64,000 nucleotides of DNA from FEN-1297 sp046704255 (lineage in GTDB: Bacteria; Bacteroidota; Ignavibacteria; Ignavibacteriales; Ignavibacteriaceae). Shown piece after piece: positions 26,083-34,315 of this stretch. The notes under the pieces were generated by a model. That model did no database searches, was not told the DNA's origin, and saw only the letters and a program-made list of their open reading frames with translations. The number at the start of each line of letters is the position of its first letter. The stretch's first letter is position 1. Where the stretch lies: contig JBJKSH010000106.1 in the NCBI GenBank assembly GCA_046704255.1, forward strand, positions 57,048 through 121,047, given 5' to 3'. Both the position numbers and the translations under genes were made by a program.

Positions 26083-26535
26083 TTAATTTAGTTTCAATTT
26101 AGATTTTATATATTCACCAATAAGAATAGAAGCCGGATACATTACTTCTTCCTCGGTTTGAGCATGTAATTTAAGCTTCTCGCAAAAGTGAACATATTCC
26201 ATTTTGTTCGAGTTAGAAGAAGCTGTTTCGAGTTCATTCAGGGCTTTAACAATTTCTTTATGTTCTTCAAGCATTTGAGTAAGATTGGATTTCAGTTTAT
26301 CGGTCATCTTTAAAACTTCCGACATTTCCCGGGTTAAATTACCCGACGCTATTTGATTTAGTAAGCCGAGCGGAGGCATTGCGTATTCTTCTTCGCTTAC
26401 AAAATGCGCATGAAGTACTTTAGCTACCTTGTTGGCAGCCTTACCGATTTCACCCGGTTCTCTAGTAGCTTTTTCTAATTCGGCATGAAGTTCTTTGTGT
26501 TCCAGCTTCATGGATTGAGGCGTTTCAAATTTCAT
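26083..26535 (-). CDS. hemerythrin-like (HHE) domain protein
   Basis: 150 residues of HHE-type four-helix bundle: 'MKLEHKELHAELEK' (H13, H17), 'VLHAHFVSEEEYAMPPLGLL' (H42, H44, E48), 'LEEHKEIVKALNELE' and 'FCEKLKLHAQTEEEVMYPASIL' give the histidine/glutamate ligands of a di-iron centre. Such proteins bind O2 or NO or help repair iron-sulfur clusters. The gene starts 22 bp after the DUF488 stop, on the same strand, with AAAGGA upstream, so it is likely the last gene of this operon. Confidence 0.88.
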   Translation of the reverse strand: MKFETPQSMKLEHKELHAELEKATREPGEIGKAANKVAKVLHAHFVSEEEYAMPPLGLLNQIASGNLTREMSEVLKMTDKLKSNLTQMLEEHKEIVKALNELETASSNSNKMEYVHFCEKLKLHAQTEEEVMYPASILIGEYIKSKLKLN

Positions 26536-26557
26536 TTTAATTTTCCTTTCTAAATAT

Positions 26558-27100
26558 TTAAAATAAATTTTCGTTTGAATAATCCAGCGTACCGTTTATA
26601 ATTTTAGCGGGTTGCGTGTACGGATGTTTCTCGGATTTATTTATTGAAATTATATGAATTACATTCCAACCGTTTAATTTTAAATAGTCAGCTATCATTG
26701 ATCTGTGGCATCTCCACCAAACAACTTCAGCGCACATAATTGCTGTTCGCCGCTTTTCCGCAATAGATAAAAGTTCATCAATTCCATCTTTAAATTCACT
26801 CGTCTCCATATAATCGGCATAGCCGCGGAATGCCGGATGACGCCACGCAGTGTTCTTAGAATCCTTTTTTACTTTTCTTCTTCCGCCTAGTTTTAGAAGA
26901 TGAACGTAATGAATTTTATTTTCAGGAAGTATCTTCATCAGGTTTTCTTTATCATACTGCGGAAATCTTCTTGAACCAGGCAGACTTCTTACATCTGCAG
27001 TTACCTCAATATTGAATGAATTGAGAATCAAGATAAACTTATCAATAGGGTGGGTAGAATGCCCAATCGTCCAGATATTTTTATTTAAATAGGTTTTCAT
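26558..27100 (-). CDS. DUF488-family protein
   Basis: 180 residues starting 'MKTYLNKNIWTIGHSTHPIDKFI', with the DUF488 landmarks 'TIGHST', 'VTADVRSLPGSRRFPQYDKENL' and 'MCAEVVWWRCHRSMIADYL' (the C-x6-C-H-R type motif). A longer reading from TTG 27163 exists but its first 21 residues are not family-like, so ATG 27100 is chosen. The family is uncharacterised; proximity to hemerythrin and AhpD genes suggests a redox or metal-linked role. A half-palindrome TGACTTAGTATT lies at 27199, upstream. Confidence 0.85.
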   Translation of the reverse strand: MKTYLNKNIWTIGHSTHPIDKFILILNSFNIEVTADVRSLPGSRRFPQYDKENLMKILPENKIHYVHLLKLGGRRKVKKDSKNTAWRHPAFRGYADYMETSEFKDGIDELLSIAEKRRTAIMCAEVVWWRCHRSMIADYLKLNGWNVIHIISINKSEKHPYTQPAKIINGTLDYSNENLF

Positions 27101-27289
27101 ACTTAAGGTTTCTAAAGATAAAAATACAAGTACAAATTCAATATCATCAATTATACGGCTCAATATAAGAGTGCAAAATTCCGGGTTTTATTAAGCATTG
27201 ACTTAGTATTATTTACAAAACTGTTGGAACCTCACACATAATAATATTTTCCCGGACTTTTCATTTGTTAGGCCAAATATTTCATCCAA

Positions 27290-27751
27290 CTATTTTTCCG
27301 GCTTTTTATTTGATACATAGCTACCTACCGGAGACCTAAATCCAACAGCTAATCTATTCCATCCGTTAATTGTAACAATGGCAAGTGTAAGCTCAACTAT
27401 TACCCGCGGAGAAAAGAGGCTCTCAATTTCCGAGTAGATTCTATCCGGTGCATTTTTCTCCGAAATTTGAGTTAATACTTCGCACCATTCTAATGCAGCC
27501 CTGTCACGGGGAGAATAGAACGGAGCTTCCCGCCAGGCGGCAAGCACATGGATCCTTTGCTCGCTTTCACCAATAGCGATGGCATCTTTTGTGTGCATAT
27601 CCAGGCAATGAGCGCATCCGTTAATTTGTGATGCTCTGATTTTCACAAGCTCCAAAAGCTTATGGTCAATACTGCTTTCGTCGACTACTTTTTGCAATCC
27701 CAGCATTGCACTGTAACCTTCAGGCAATGTTTTATACCAATCCAACCGCAT
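27290..27751 (-). CDS. AhpD-like carboxymuconolactone decarboxylase-family protein
   Basis: 153 residues with 'INGCAHCLDMHTKDA' (C46, C49, H53), then 'LAAWREAPFYSPRDRAALEWCEVL'. It is the same subfamily as the protein at 19893, sharing the CLDMH.KD and AWREAPFYS blocks. Likely thiol-dependent peroxidase-type activity, inferred from the CxxC-H motif. It starts 23 bp downstream of the aconitase stop on the same strand, preceded by AAGGAAAGG, so it is probably co-transcribed with acnA. Confidence 0.88.
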   Translation of the reverse strand: MRLDWYKTLPEGYSAMLGLQKVVDESSIDHKLLELVKIRASQINGCAHCLDMHTKDAIAIGESEQRIHVLAAWREAPFYSPRDRAALEWCEVLTQISEKNAPDRIYSEIESLFSPRVIVELTLAIVTINGWNRLAVGFRSPVGSYVSNKKPEK

Positions 27752-27774
27752 TTTATTTTTCCTTTCCTTGCCGA

Positions 27775-30591
27775 TTAATTTTTATTAAGAAAATTCCTTA
27801 ATACATATTGAAGTATTCCACCGTTCCGGTAGTAATCTATTTCAATTTGCGAATCAAGTCTAACAATTGTACTAAACTCTTTAATTGTATTTCCATTCTT
27901 ATTTACCGTTACTTTCAATTTTTTATTGGGATAAAGCTCATCCAAGCCCGTAATCTCATACGATTCGTCTCCGTTCAGAGATAAACTACTGCAGTTCTCA
28001 CCGCTTTCAAATTGAAGAGGCAATACTCCCATACCTACAAGGTTGCTCCTGTGGATTCTTTCAAAGCTTTCCGCAATAATTGCCTTTGCGCCTAAAAGTG
28101 AAGCGCCTTTCGCAGCCCAGTCTCTTGAAGAACCGCTGCCGTACTCCTTGCCGGCAAGAATGATCAAAGGAATATTATTTTCCGCATATTTTATTGCAGC
28201 ATCAAAAACCGTCATAAGTTCGCCGGAAGGATGGAATTTTGTCCAGCCGCCTTCTTTATCTACCAGTTGATTTTTTAATCTTACGTTGGCAAAAGTTCCT
28301 CTAACCATAATTTCGTGATTCCCTCTTCTTGAGCCGTAAGAGTTGAAATCCTTTTTATCTATTCCGAGAGATTTCAAATATTTGCCTGCAGGCGAATCCT
28401 CTCCGATTGCACCGGCAGGTGAGATATGGTCCGTCGTTATTGAATCGCCAAGCTTAAGTAAAACTTTAGCGGAAATAATGTCCGAAGTATTTTCAGGTAA
28501 ATGAGAAATATTTTTGAAAAACGGAGCTTCTTTAATATATGATGAATTTGGATCCCAATTATAAATTTCACTCTTTGATGATTTAAGCGAGTTCCATAGG
28601 TCGTTGCCTTTGAAAATGCTTTTATAATTATGCTTGTAGTCTTTTGAATTAAGTACTTGATGCATAACCTCCTGAATGACATTGGAAGCAGGCCAGATAT
28701 CTTTTAAAAACACAGGTTGAAGGTTCGGATCAAAACCGAGGGGCTCATTAAAAAAATCAATATCTATTCTACCGGCGAGAGCAAAAGCAACGACGAGAAT
28801 CGGCGACATAAGAAAATTCATTTTAATTAAGGAATGTATTCGAGCTTCAAAATTTCTGTTGCCCGAAAGTACGGAAGCTGTTACGAGATTATTGTCTATA
28901 ATTGCTTTACCGATATGTGCAGGTAATGGTCCGCTGTTGCCGATGCATGTCGTGCATCCGTAACCTACCACATGGAATCCGAGAGCATCCAGAAACGGAA
29001 TTAAGTTTGCCTTTTCAAAATATTCCGTAACAACCCTCGAACCCGGAGCCAGGCTTGTTTTTACCCATGGTTTTGTCTTCAGACCTTTTTCAACCGCATT
29101 CTTTGCTATAAGCCCTGCACCGATCATTACGCTTGGATTTGAAGTGTTTGTGCAGCTTGTTATTGCAGCAATAACAACGGAACCGTCGCTTAGAAAAAAT
29201 TCATTACCGCCCATTCTTATCTTTACAGCCTTCAAATCATTTTTTATTTTTTGAGCGGTTTCTATCTCAACATCTGCAGCAGTGAGAATATTTGTATCCT
29301 GGACAAAATTTTGTTCTTTTAAACGACCGCCTTCATTAAGCCATTTCCCTTCTTCTCTTTCTTCAATCGGAATATATTCTCTTTCATAACCGGCTTTTAA
29401 GATATCAATAAATTTGTTTTTTACTTTATCGAGTGAGATTTTGTCATGTGGCCTTTTCGGCCCGGCAATAGAAGGGACGATGTCCGCTAATTTAAGATTG
29501 AGTACATGAGAATAATTAATTAAATCTTCATTCTCACGCCAGAGTAAATTAGCTTTTAAATATTTTTCCACAGTGTCTATGTGCCTATGCGGTCTGCCGG
29601 AAATTTTTAAATACTCAAGTGTTTTATCATCCGGCGGAAAGTAAGTTATCGTACAGCCGAATTCAGGCGACATGTTGGAAATTGTAGCGCGGTCGGGTAC
29701 GGTAAGATTTTTCAATCCTTCGCCGAAGACTTCAACAAATTTTCCTACAACGCCGTGTTTTCTCAAAAGCTCTGCAATCGATAGAACAAGATCCGTTGAA
29801 GTAGTCCCTTCCCGTAAGTTGCCTGTAAGCTTTAAACCGATTACTTCCGGCAGCATAATGTAAATTGGCTGCCCAAGCATAGCTGCTTCCGCTTCAATAC
29901 CGCCGACACCCCAGCCGACAACTCCGATGCCGTTTACCATTGGTGTATGTGAATCAGTACCTACTAAAGTATCCGGGAAAATAAATCCGTTCCTAACAGC
30001 TGCAACACTTGCAAGATATTCTAGATTAACCTGGTGGCATATTCCCATTCCGGGAGGAAGCACTCTAAAATTTTTAAATGATGAGTTTGCCCATTTCAAC
30101 AAAGAATATCTTTCACTGTTACGGTGATATTCCATGTCTACATTCTTTTGGTATGCATAAGAAGTTCCGAAATAATCTACCTGAACGGAATGATCAATAA
30201 TCAAATCTACCGGTATTTGAGGATTTATTTTATCGGGATTTTTCCCTTGTCGTTTTACTTCGGACCTGATTGAAGCTACATCAACAACGGATGGAACGCC
30301 TGTAAAATCCTGCATTAAAACTCTTGAAGGCAGGTAAGGGATCTCTTTAATAGCAGGCTTTGGTTTCCAATTTAGTACGGCATCAACGTGCTCATCGTTA
30401 ACACTTATGCCGTTGTAATTTCTCAAAATATTTTCAATAAGTATTCTAATTGAAAAAGGAAATTTTTCTACGTCACTTAATTTTTTACTGAGTGCTTTAA
30501 GACTATAGTACTTGATATATTTTGAAGGAAGATTAAGGTTCTTAATCAAGCTTGAAATATATAGACTGATCTTATTTCTATTATTCTCCAT
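27775..30591 (-). CDS. acnA: aconitate hydratase A
   Basis: 938 residues, full length for AcnA/IRP1-type aconitase, which isomerises citrate and isocitrate in the TCA cycle. The [4Fe-4S] ligands are visible as the Cys in 'ITSCTNTSNPSVMIGAG' and the CxxC in 'VGYGCTTCIGNSGP'. The swivel domain has 'DHISPAGAIGEDSPAG', 'YGSRRGNHEIMVRGTFANVR' and 'LAGKEYGSGSSRDWAAKGA'. It lies 10 bp downstream of the ZIP transporter gene inside a stress-type cluster, which suggests an oxidant/NO-related or iron-linked context. Preceded by AAGGAGTAATC. Confidence 0.96.
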   Translation of the reverse strand: MENNRNKISLYISSLIKNLNLPSKYIKYYSLKALSKKLSDVEKFPFSIRILIENILRNYNGISVNDEHVDAVLNWKPKPAIKEIPYLPSRVLMQDFTGVPSVVDVASIRSEVKRQGKNPDKINPQIPVDLIIDHSVQVDYFGTSYAYQKNVDMEYHRNSERYSLLKWANSSFKNFRVLPPGMGICHQVNLEYLASVAAVRNGFIFPDTLVGTDSHTPMVNGIGVVGWGVGGIEAEAAMLGQPIYIMLPEVIGLKLTGNLREGTTSTDLVLSIAELLRKHGVVGKFVEVFGEGLKNLTVPDRATISNMSPEFGCTITYFPPDDKTLEYLKISGRPHRHIDTVEKYLKANLLWRENEDLINYSHVLNLKLADIVPSIAGPKRPHDKISLDKVKNKFIDILKAGYEREYIPIEEREEGKWLNEGGRLKEQNFVQDTNILTAADVEIETAQKIKNDLKAVKIRMGGNEFFLSDGSVVIAAITSCTNTSNPSVMIGAGLIAKNAVEKGLKTKPWVKTSLAPGSRVVTEYFEKANLIPFLDALGFHVVGYGCTTCIGNSGPLPAHIGKAIIDNNLVTASVLSGNRNFEARIHSLIKMNFLMSPILVVAFALAGRIDIDFFNEPLGFDPNLQPVFLKDIWPASNVIQEVMHQVLNSKDYKHNYKSIFKGNDLWNSLKSSKSEIYNWDPNSSYIKEAPFFKNISHLPENTSDIISAKVLLKLGDSITTDHISPAGAIGEDSPAGKYLKSLGIDKKDFNSYGSRRGNHEIMVRGTFANVRLKNQLVDKEGGWTKFHPSGELMTVFDAAIKYAENNIPLIILAGKEYGSGSSRDWAAKGASLLGAKAIIAESFERIHRSNLVGMGVLPLQFESGENCSSLSLNGDESYEITGLDELYPNKKLKVTVNKNGNTIKEFSTIVRLDSQIEIDYYRNGGILQYVLRNFLNKN

Positions 30592-30601
30592 GATTACTCC
30601 T

Positions 30602-31333
30602 TCAAATTAGAAACTGAAAAAGCAGCATTACCGCCACACCTATCGTCATGGCAGTTCCAATGCTTTGTGGTTGAGTATCACCGCAAGCATCCGGCAAAAC
30701 TTCCGAGCCAATTATCCATACTATTGCACCGGCAGCGATTCCTAATCCCAAAGGAAGAAAAGGTTTGAAAGTGCCTGCCAGAAGAAAAGCAGCCGCTGCC
30801 GTTAAAGGCTGCGGCAAGCTTGTAAAAATTGCCCAAAACCCTGCCTTCCAGACTTTGACTCCCTTCTGAACAAGAACAATTCCAATTGCCAGCCCCTCAG
30901 GAATATTATGTAGAGCAATAATAACACTAATCAAGAGACCGAAAGTATGTGTATTACCGAAGGAAAGCCCGATAGCAATACCTTCGGCAAAAGAATGCGC
31001 CGTCATAACTCCGAGTATAATTATAGATTTTAAAGCATTTGCTCTAGGCAGATCCGCTATCCCGGGATGATTTCGACTGTCGAAGTATTTCCAGTTAAGA
31101 ATTATTAAAATCAAACCTAATATAATACCTGCTGCAGTTAGAGGGGTGCTGCTTTTTATCCCTTCGTTTATTAAACTGAAAGCTGCAGCTAACAGCATAC
31201 CGCTCACAAATGCACCTGATAAATTCATTAGGCGCTTCGGTATAATATCGACAAACTTTAGCGGAACTACTCCCAAACCAGTAACAACAGCCGCAATTAG
31301 AGAAAATAAAATGACGCTTACAATTTCAGGCAT
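30602..31333 (-). CDS. ZIP-family metal transporter
   Basis: 243 residues with eight hydrophobic segments. The metal-binding helices carry 'VMTAHSFAEGIAIGLSFG' and 'ALHNIPEGLAIGIVL', the HS..EG and HNIPEG motifs of ZIP/GufA transporters that import Zn2+, Fe2+ or Mn2+. The metal cannot be chosen from sequence; iron would fit the neighbouring aconitase and hemerythrin. It lies 17 bp after a DUF2249 gene and 10 bp before acnA, clearly in one operon. Confidence 0.92.
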   Translation of the reverse strand: MPEIVSVILFSLIAAVVTGLGVVPLKFVDIIPKRLMNLSGAFVSGMLLAAAFSLINEGIKSSTPLTAAGIILGLILIILNWKYFDSRNHPGIADLPRANALKSIIILGVMTAHSFAEGIAIGLSFGNTHTFGLLISVIIALHNIPEGLAIGIVLVQKGVKVWKAGFWAIFTSLPQPLTAAAAFLLAGTFKPFLPLGLGIAAGAIVWIIGSEVLPDACGDTQPQSIGTAMTIGVAVMLLFQFLI

Positions 31334-31350
31334 AAATAGTTTACCCTGTG

Positions 31351-31593
31351 TTAGAAGCCTGGAAATTTTTCAATCATTACATTCCACTCATTAGGTCCGT
31401 CTTTAAGCGGGACCCAATAAAAATTACCGCGTTCCTTGTCTAACAATTCATAAAATAATTTCTTAGGATTGCTGGTGGTCCTTAAAAGAAAATATTCGCC
31501 GTAGTTCAGAGATGTAAAATTTTCAATGATATTTTCATATGTAATACTGCAGGGTTTGTTTCTGCAATCTATTATATTGTTATTAGTATTCAT
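31351..31593 (-). CDS. DUF2249-domain protein (divergent)
   Basis: 80 residues: 'IIDCRNKPCSITYENIIENFTSLNYGEYFLLRTTSNPKKLFYELLDKERGNFYWVPLKDGPNEWNVMIEK' has the two halves of DUF2249 but lacks the usual 'NDHDP' loop, reading 'TTSNPKKL' instead. The family is small, often linked to hemerythrin, NO-reduction and Fnr-type genes, and has unknown function. 44 bp separate it from the next DUF2249 gene upstream; AAAGGAT precedes the start. Confidence 0.75.
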   Translation of the reverse strand: MNTNNNIIDCRNKPCSITYENIIENFTSLNYGEYFLLRTTSNPKKLFYELLDKERGNFYWVPLKDGPNEWNVMIEKFPGF

Positions 31594-31637
31594 CTATTTA
31601 TCCTTTTAATATTGGTTTAACCTTAAAAAATTGTTAA

Positions 31638-31877
31638 CTAAGTTTTTTTAATCTCAATTTTCCAGATATCCGGGCCCGAAGCTAAATAGGTTAAAATAAA
31701 ACTTCCGTTGTTTCTTTTAATTAATTCACGTTGCAACGATTTAGGATCATGGTCTGTTATTAACTTTATTGTTTCTCCAGATAAAAGCGATTCTATTCTT
31801 TTTAAAACTGCAGGATGCTTTAAAGCAGGAGGAAATGTACTGCAATCAAATGCCAATATATTTTCAGATTCAATCAT
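31638..31877 (-). CDS. DUF2249-domain protein
   Basis: 79 residues with the canonical pattern 'LAFDCSTFPPALKHPAVLKRIESLLSGETIKLITDHDPKSLQRELI...GSFILTYLASGPDIWKIEIKK': the DHDP loop, the 'L..G' turn and the final 'GP..W...I.K' strand. Second DUF2249 copy of the minus-strand operon, 39 bp downstream of the NADH-dehydrogenase-like gene. Function unknown. Confidence 0.85.
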   Translation of the reverse strand: MIESENILAFDCSTFPPALKHPAVLKRIESLLSGETIKLITDHDPKSLQRELIKRNNGSFILTYLASGPDIWKIEIKKT

Positions 31878-31916
31878 TCTTAATTTTATTTTTATATCTT
31901 ATAAATAGTTAATTGA

Positions 31917-32747
31917 TTAATAGGTAATCCAATTTCTGCTCTCCTTCCTAAGTAAGAAACTAAGCTTCTCTTTAACAGCCAAATTTAATAGATGGGCTAA
32001 AAAACCAATAAAACTTAATTTTTTCGAAAATGGTAAAGCAATCCATCCCGCATCCAGATGTTTATTAAGACTAATGAATTCGCCCCAAACTTTCGGTTTA
32101 TATGGAATTTTTTGATAGCCGTAAATTTCATTAAAAATATTTTGGGCAACCAATCTGTCTTGCTGAAATGTAAAGTGCACAGCCGTTGATACCGGCTTAC
32201 CTGTTGTTGGATTTATAGCAAAATCGTAATCTCCAAGAGCATAGGCATAAAGAAAGTCTTTTGATCTCAGATATTCATCCACAACAATTCTACCCGGTAC
32301 GTTAATCTGAAAACCGTTGTCTTTTACCGGATTGGAAATTCTTATTCCTCCGGTCCAAAACCGGGTTTGGCTTTTAATTAAACTTTCTCTTAAACCTTTG
32401 ATATTGTAGAAATTGCTGCTGCCTTCCAAAGCCATGACTATATAGATGAAAGAAATAACTTTATTATTCAGAAATACTTTTTTGTTTTCAATGTCAATTC
32501 TTTTAACAATTCCGCAATGAAAGATTAAATTTTTCTTTGAAAATTTTCTTTCTACCGAATTGATTGTATCATTATTATAAAATGCCGCTTCATACAGTTG
32601 AGTCTTATGCGTAAGGTATGGATTCTTATATATAAGATGAACTTTAATATTATAGTGTTTTTTAAATAGCTTGCTTAAATTAATAGCTGCGGTAATACCT
32701 CCGCAGCCTGCGCCAAGTACAACAATATTTTTAAATGAAGAATTCAT
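31917..32747 (-). CDS. type II NADH dehydrogenase-like protein lacking the NAD-binding domain
   Basis: 276 residues. The N-terminal FAD-binding motif 'IVVLGAGCGGITAAINLSKL' and the start of the FAD domain ('THKTQLYEAAF', 'VMALEGSSNFYNIKGLRESL') are normal for Ndh. The sequence then jumps to 'TRFWTGGIRISN' and continues normally through 'YALGDYDFAINPTTGKPV' to the C-terminal membrane-associated helix. About 120-140 residues holding the second GxGxxG (NAD) domain are missing in frame. Full-length relatives are about 400 residues. It may be non-functional or act without NADH. It sits 2 bp after the upstream gene. Confidence 0.8.
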   Translation of the reverse strand: MNSSFKNIVVLGAGCGGITAAINLSKLFKKHYNIKVHLIYKNPYLTHKTQLYEAAFYNNDTINSVERKFSKKNLIFHCGIVKRIDIENKKVFLNNKVISFIYIVMALEGSSNFYNIKGLRESLIKSQTRFWTGGIRISNPVKDNGFQINVPGRIVVDEYLRSKDFLYAYALGDYDFAINPTTGKPVSTAVHFTFQQDRLVAQNIFNEIYGYQKIPYKPKVWGEFISLNKHLDAGWIALPFSKKLSFIGFLAHLLNLAVKEKLSFLLRKESRNWITY

Positions 32748-32749
32748 AT

Positions 32750-33088
32750 TTAATTAGGCTTAGCTTCGGCATCACTTTCTTTTTCCTCGCAAATACAGAA
32801 ATATTTCGGAATAAGTCTTTTAAACAATTCTTGGAAATATTTCCTGGCAATTATATGGTCTTTGCCCTTATACATATCAAGCATAAAATCATCTAAAAAA
32901 TTTTTTATCTGTTCTTCAAAATCAGAGCATTTATTATTTACTTTTTCCATAACATATAAAGCCTTAAACCAAATTAGAGTAGCCAAAATGGAAACCACTT
33001 TGCTTTGCCCGGATATTTTATTTCCATTTTGAGCAAAGTTCGGGATGAATAGATTTACTACCTGTTTAATCTTTGCTTCGAACTGCAC
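32750..33088 (-). CDS. conserved-looking hypothetical protein
   Basis: 112 residues, not recognised. It is mostly helical ('VVSILATLIWFKALYVMEKVNNKCSDFEEQIKNFLDDFML') with a short C-terminal 'YFCICEEKESDAEAKPN' holding a CxC. It overlaps the upstream AhpD-like gene by 23 bp and ends 2 bp before the NADH-dehydrogenase-like gene, so it is embedded in the operon, which is the best evidence that it is real. No signal peptide. Confidence 0.6.
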   Translation of the reverse strand: MQFEAKIKQVVNLFIPNFAQNGNKISGQSKVVSILATLIWFKALYVMEKVNNKCSDFEEQIKNFLDDFMLDMYKGKDHIIARKYFQELFKRLIPKYFCICEEKESDAEAKPN

Positions 33089-33419
33089 TCATATTCTCAA
33101 TCTCATCTAAGGCAATATTGGCATGGGCATAAGCTGCTCCAGCTCGCATTTCGGCAGCTACCCAAATTGCTTCCATAATTTCTTCTTTGCTCGCACCTTT
33201 TCTAACAGCCTGCCTGGAATGGGATCTGATGCAGTAAGGGCATTGTGTAACATGTGCAACCGCAACGGCGATTAGTTGTTTCGTCTTTTCCGAAAGTGCA
33301 CCTTCTTCAAAAACTGTTTTGCTAAAATCTCGCCACACTTTAATATTCTTTGAAGATAAAGCTGCTTTTTTATCATTCAATTCCTTGGTTGCCGGTGGAT
33401 ACATAAATTCCTTTTCCAT
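33066..33419 (-). CDS. AhpD-like carboxymuconolactone decarboxylase-family protein
   Basis: 117 residues with 'VTQCPYCIRSHSRQAVRKGASKEEIMEAIWVAAEMRAGAAYAHA' (C60, C63, H67), a different AhpD subgroup from the proteins at 19893 and 27290. ATG 33419 is chosen over the longer reading from 33488, because AAAGGA is correctly placed before it and the extra N-terminus is not family-like. First gene of the minus-strand operon and downstream of the palindrome at 33523. Confidence 0.87.
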   Translation of the reverse strand: MEKEFMYPPATKELNDKKAALSSKNIKVWRDFSKTVFEEGALSEKTKQLIAVAVAHVTQCPYCIRSHSRQAVRKGASKEEIMEAIWVAAEMRAGAAYAHANIALDEIENMSAVRSKD

Positions 33420-33522
33420 AATGATTCCTTTCTCAAACAATTTCCATAATGAGTAAAACCTTAATGAACGGTTTATTATTATTAACACCGAAAAATTTAT
33501 CCTTGTAATGGGTAATTCACAA

Positions 33523-33534
33523 TGACTTAAGTCA
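33523..33534. promoter_or_regulatory. palindrome TGACTTAAGTCA (Crp/Fnr-type site), copy 2
   Basis: Perfect palindrome in the divergent intergenic region, centred about 109 bp upstream of the minus-strand AhpD-like start. With a site near -41 the transcript leader would be about 70 nt. It matches TGA-N6-TCA. Confidence 0.55.
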
Positions 33535-33580
33535 TTATAATATTATTAAAAAAAAATTGCGTGTTAAAAATGAATAACAC

Positions 33581-33592
33581 TGACTTAAGTCA
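33581..33592. promoter_or_regulatory. palindrome TGACTTAAGTCA (Crp/Fnr-type site), copy 3
   Basis: Perfect palindrome centred about 67 bp upstream of the plus-strand DUF2249 start at 33654, and 58 bp from copy 2. Flanked as C-TGACTTAAGTCA-A, close to the TTGA-N6-TCAA Fnr/Dnr consensus. It probably controls the rightward pair of genes. Confidence 0.55.
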
Positions 33593-33653
33593 AGGAATAG
33601 ATGTATCCGGCTGCTTATTTTTTCAATGCAATTTTTTAATTAATGGAGCAGAA

Positions 33654-33887
33654 ATGAATACTGACATAAAAGAGCTGGATATAAGACCGGTTATACCGCG
33701 TGAAAAGCATCCGAAAATCTTTTCAGCATTTGACTCGTTAAAGCCGGGCGAAACCTTTCAATTAATTAATGATCACGATCCTTTGCCGTTGTATTATCAA
33801 TTTCAAGCCGAGAAAAAGGAGCAGTTTGGTTGGGAGTATGTAGAAAAAGGTCCTACAGTTTGGAGAGTTAATATTTCAAAAATATGA
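33654..33887 (+). CDS. DUF2249-domain protein
   Basis: 77 residues from ATG 33654, chosen because GGAGC lies just upstream and the longer reading from 33561 runs through the palindrome. The pattern 'LDIRPVIPREKHPKIFSAFDSLKPGETFQLINDHDPLPLYYQFQAEK...WEYVEKGPTVWRVNISK' is canonical DUF2249 with the NDHDP loop. The stop overlaps the next start by four bases (ATGA), so it is translationally coupled to the DGC protein. Confidence 0.88.
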   Translation: MNTDIKELDIRPVIPREKHPKIFSAFDSLKPGETFQLINDHDPLPLYYQFQAEKKEQFGWEYVEKGPTVWRVNISKI

Positions 33888-34276
33888 ATGAGGGTTATAA
33901 AAGATTGCTTATAGATAAAGTACCGCTTGTATATTCATGTTCGGGATGCAGTAATTTAGCTCAGCTTGCGAACGACGTTGCCGTAAAAATGGATAGAGAA
34001 GGAATAGCGGAAATGTCCTGCATTGCCGGTGTAGGAGGCAATGTAAAACCACTGGTTCAGAAGGCAAAATCCGGAAGGAAAATTATAGCAATTGACGGAT
34101 GTATTCTTCAATGTGCAAAAAGCTGCCTGAAAAATATAAATGTAGTCCCCGATGAACATTATATATTAACCGACTATGGAATGAAAAAAGAATATCATAA
34201 AGATTATGATGATGAAATGGTTAACGAAGTATTTGAGTTATTAACTAATCTTAAGATTGAAGATTGCACATGGTAA
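33884..34276 (+). CDS. DGC-domain putative zinc-binding protein
   Basis: 130 residues with conserved cysteines: 'VYSCSGCSNLAQLAN' (C19, C22), 'MSCIAGVGGN' (C46) and 'AIDGCILQCAKSCL' (C73, C77, C81), which includes the D-G-C motif that names the family. It is predicted to bind zinc or another metal; function unknown. Coupled to the preceding DUF2249 gene by an ATGA overlap. It converges with the Crp/Fnr gene. Confidence 0.85.
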   Translation: MNEGYKRLLIDKVPLVYSCSGCSNLAQLANDVAVKMDREGIAEMSCIAGVGGNVKPLVQKAKSGRKIIAIDGCILQCAKSCLKNINVVPDEHYILTDYGMKKEYHKDYDDEMVNEVFELLTNLKIEDCTW

Positions 34277-34315
34277 ATATGGTATAGTAAATAAATATTT
34301 GTGTTTTTACTAAGA

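Noticed and set aside
33489..33653. N-terminal extensions of the genes on either side (from 33488 minus and 33561 plus)
   Set aside because: They would cross the palindromes and are not family-like; better ribosome binding sites mark the internal starts 33419 and 33654.
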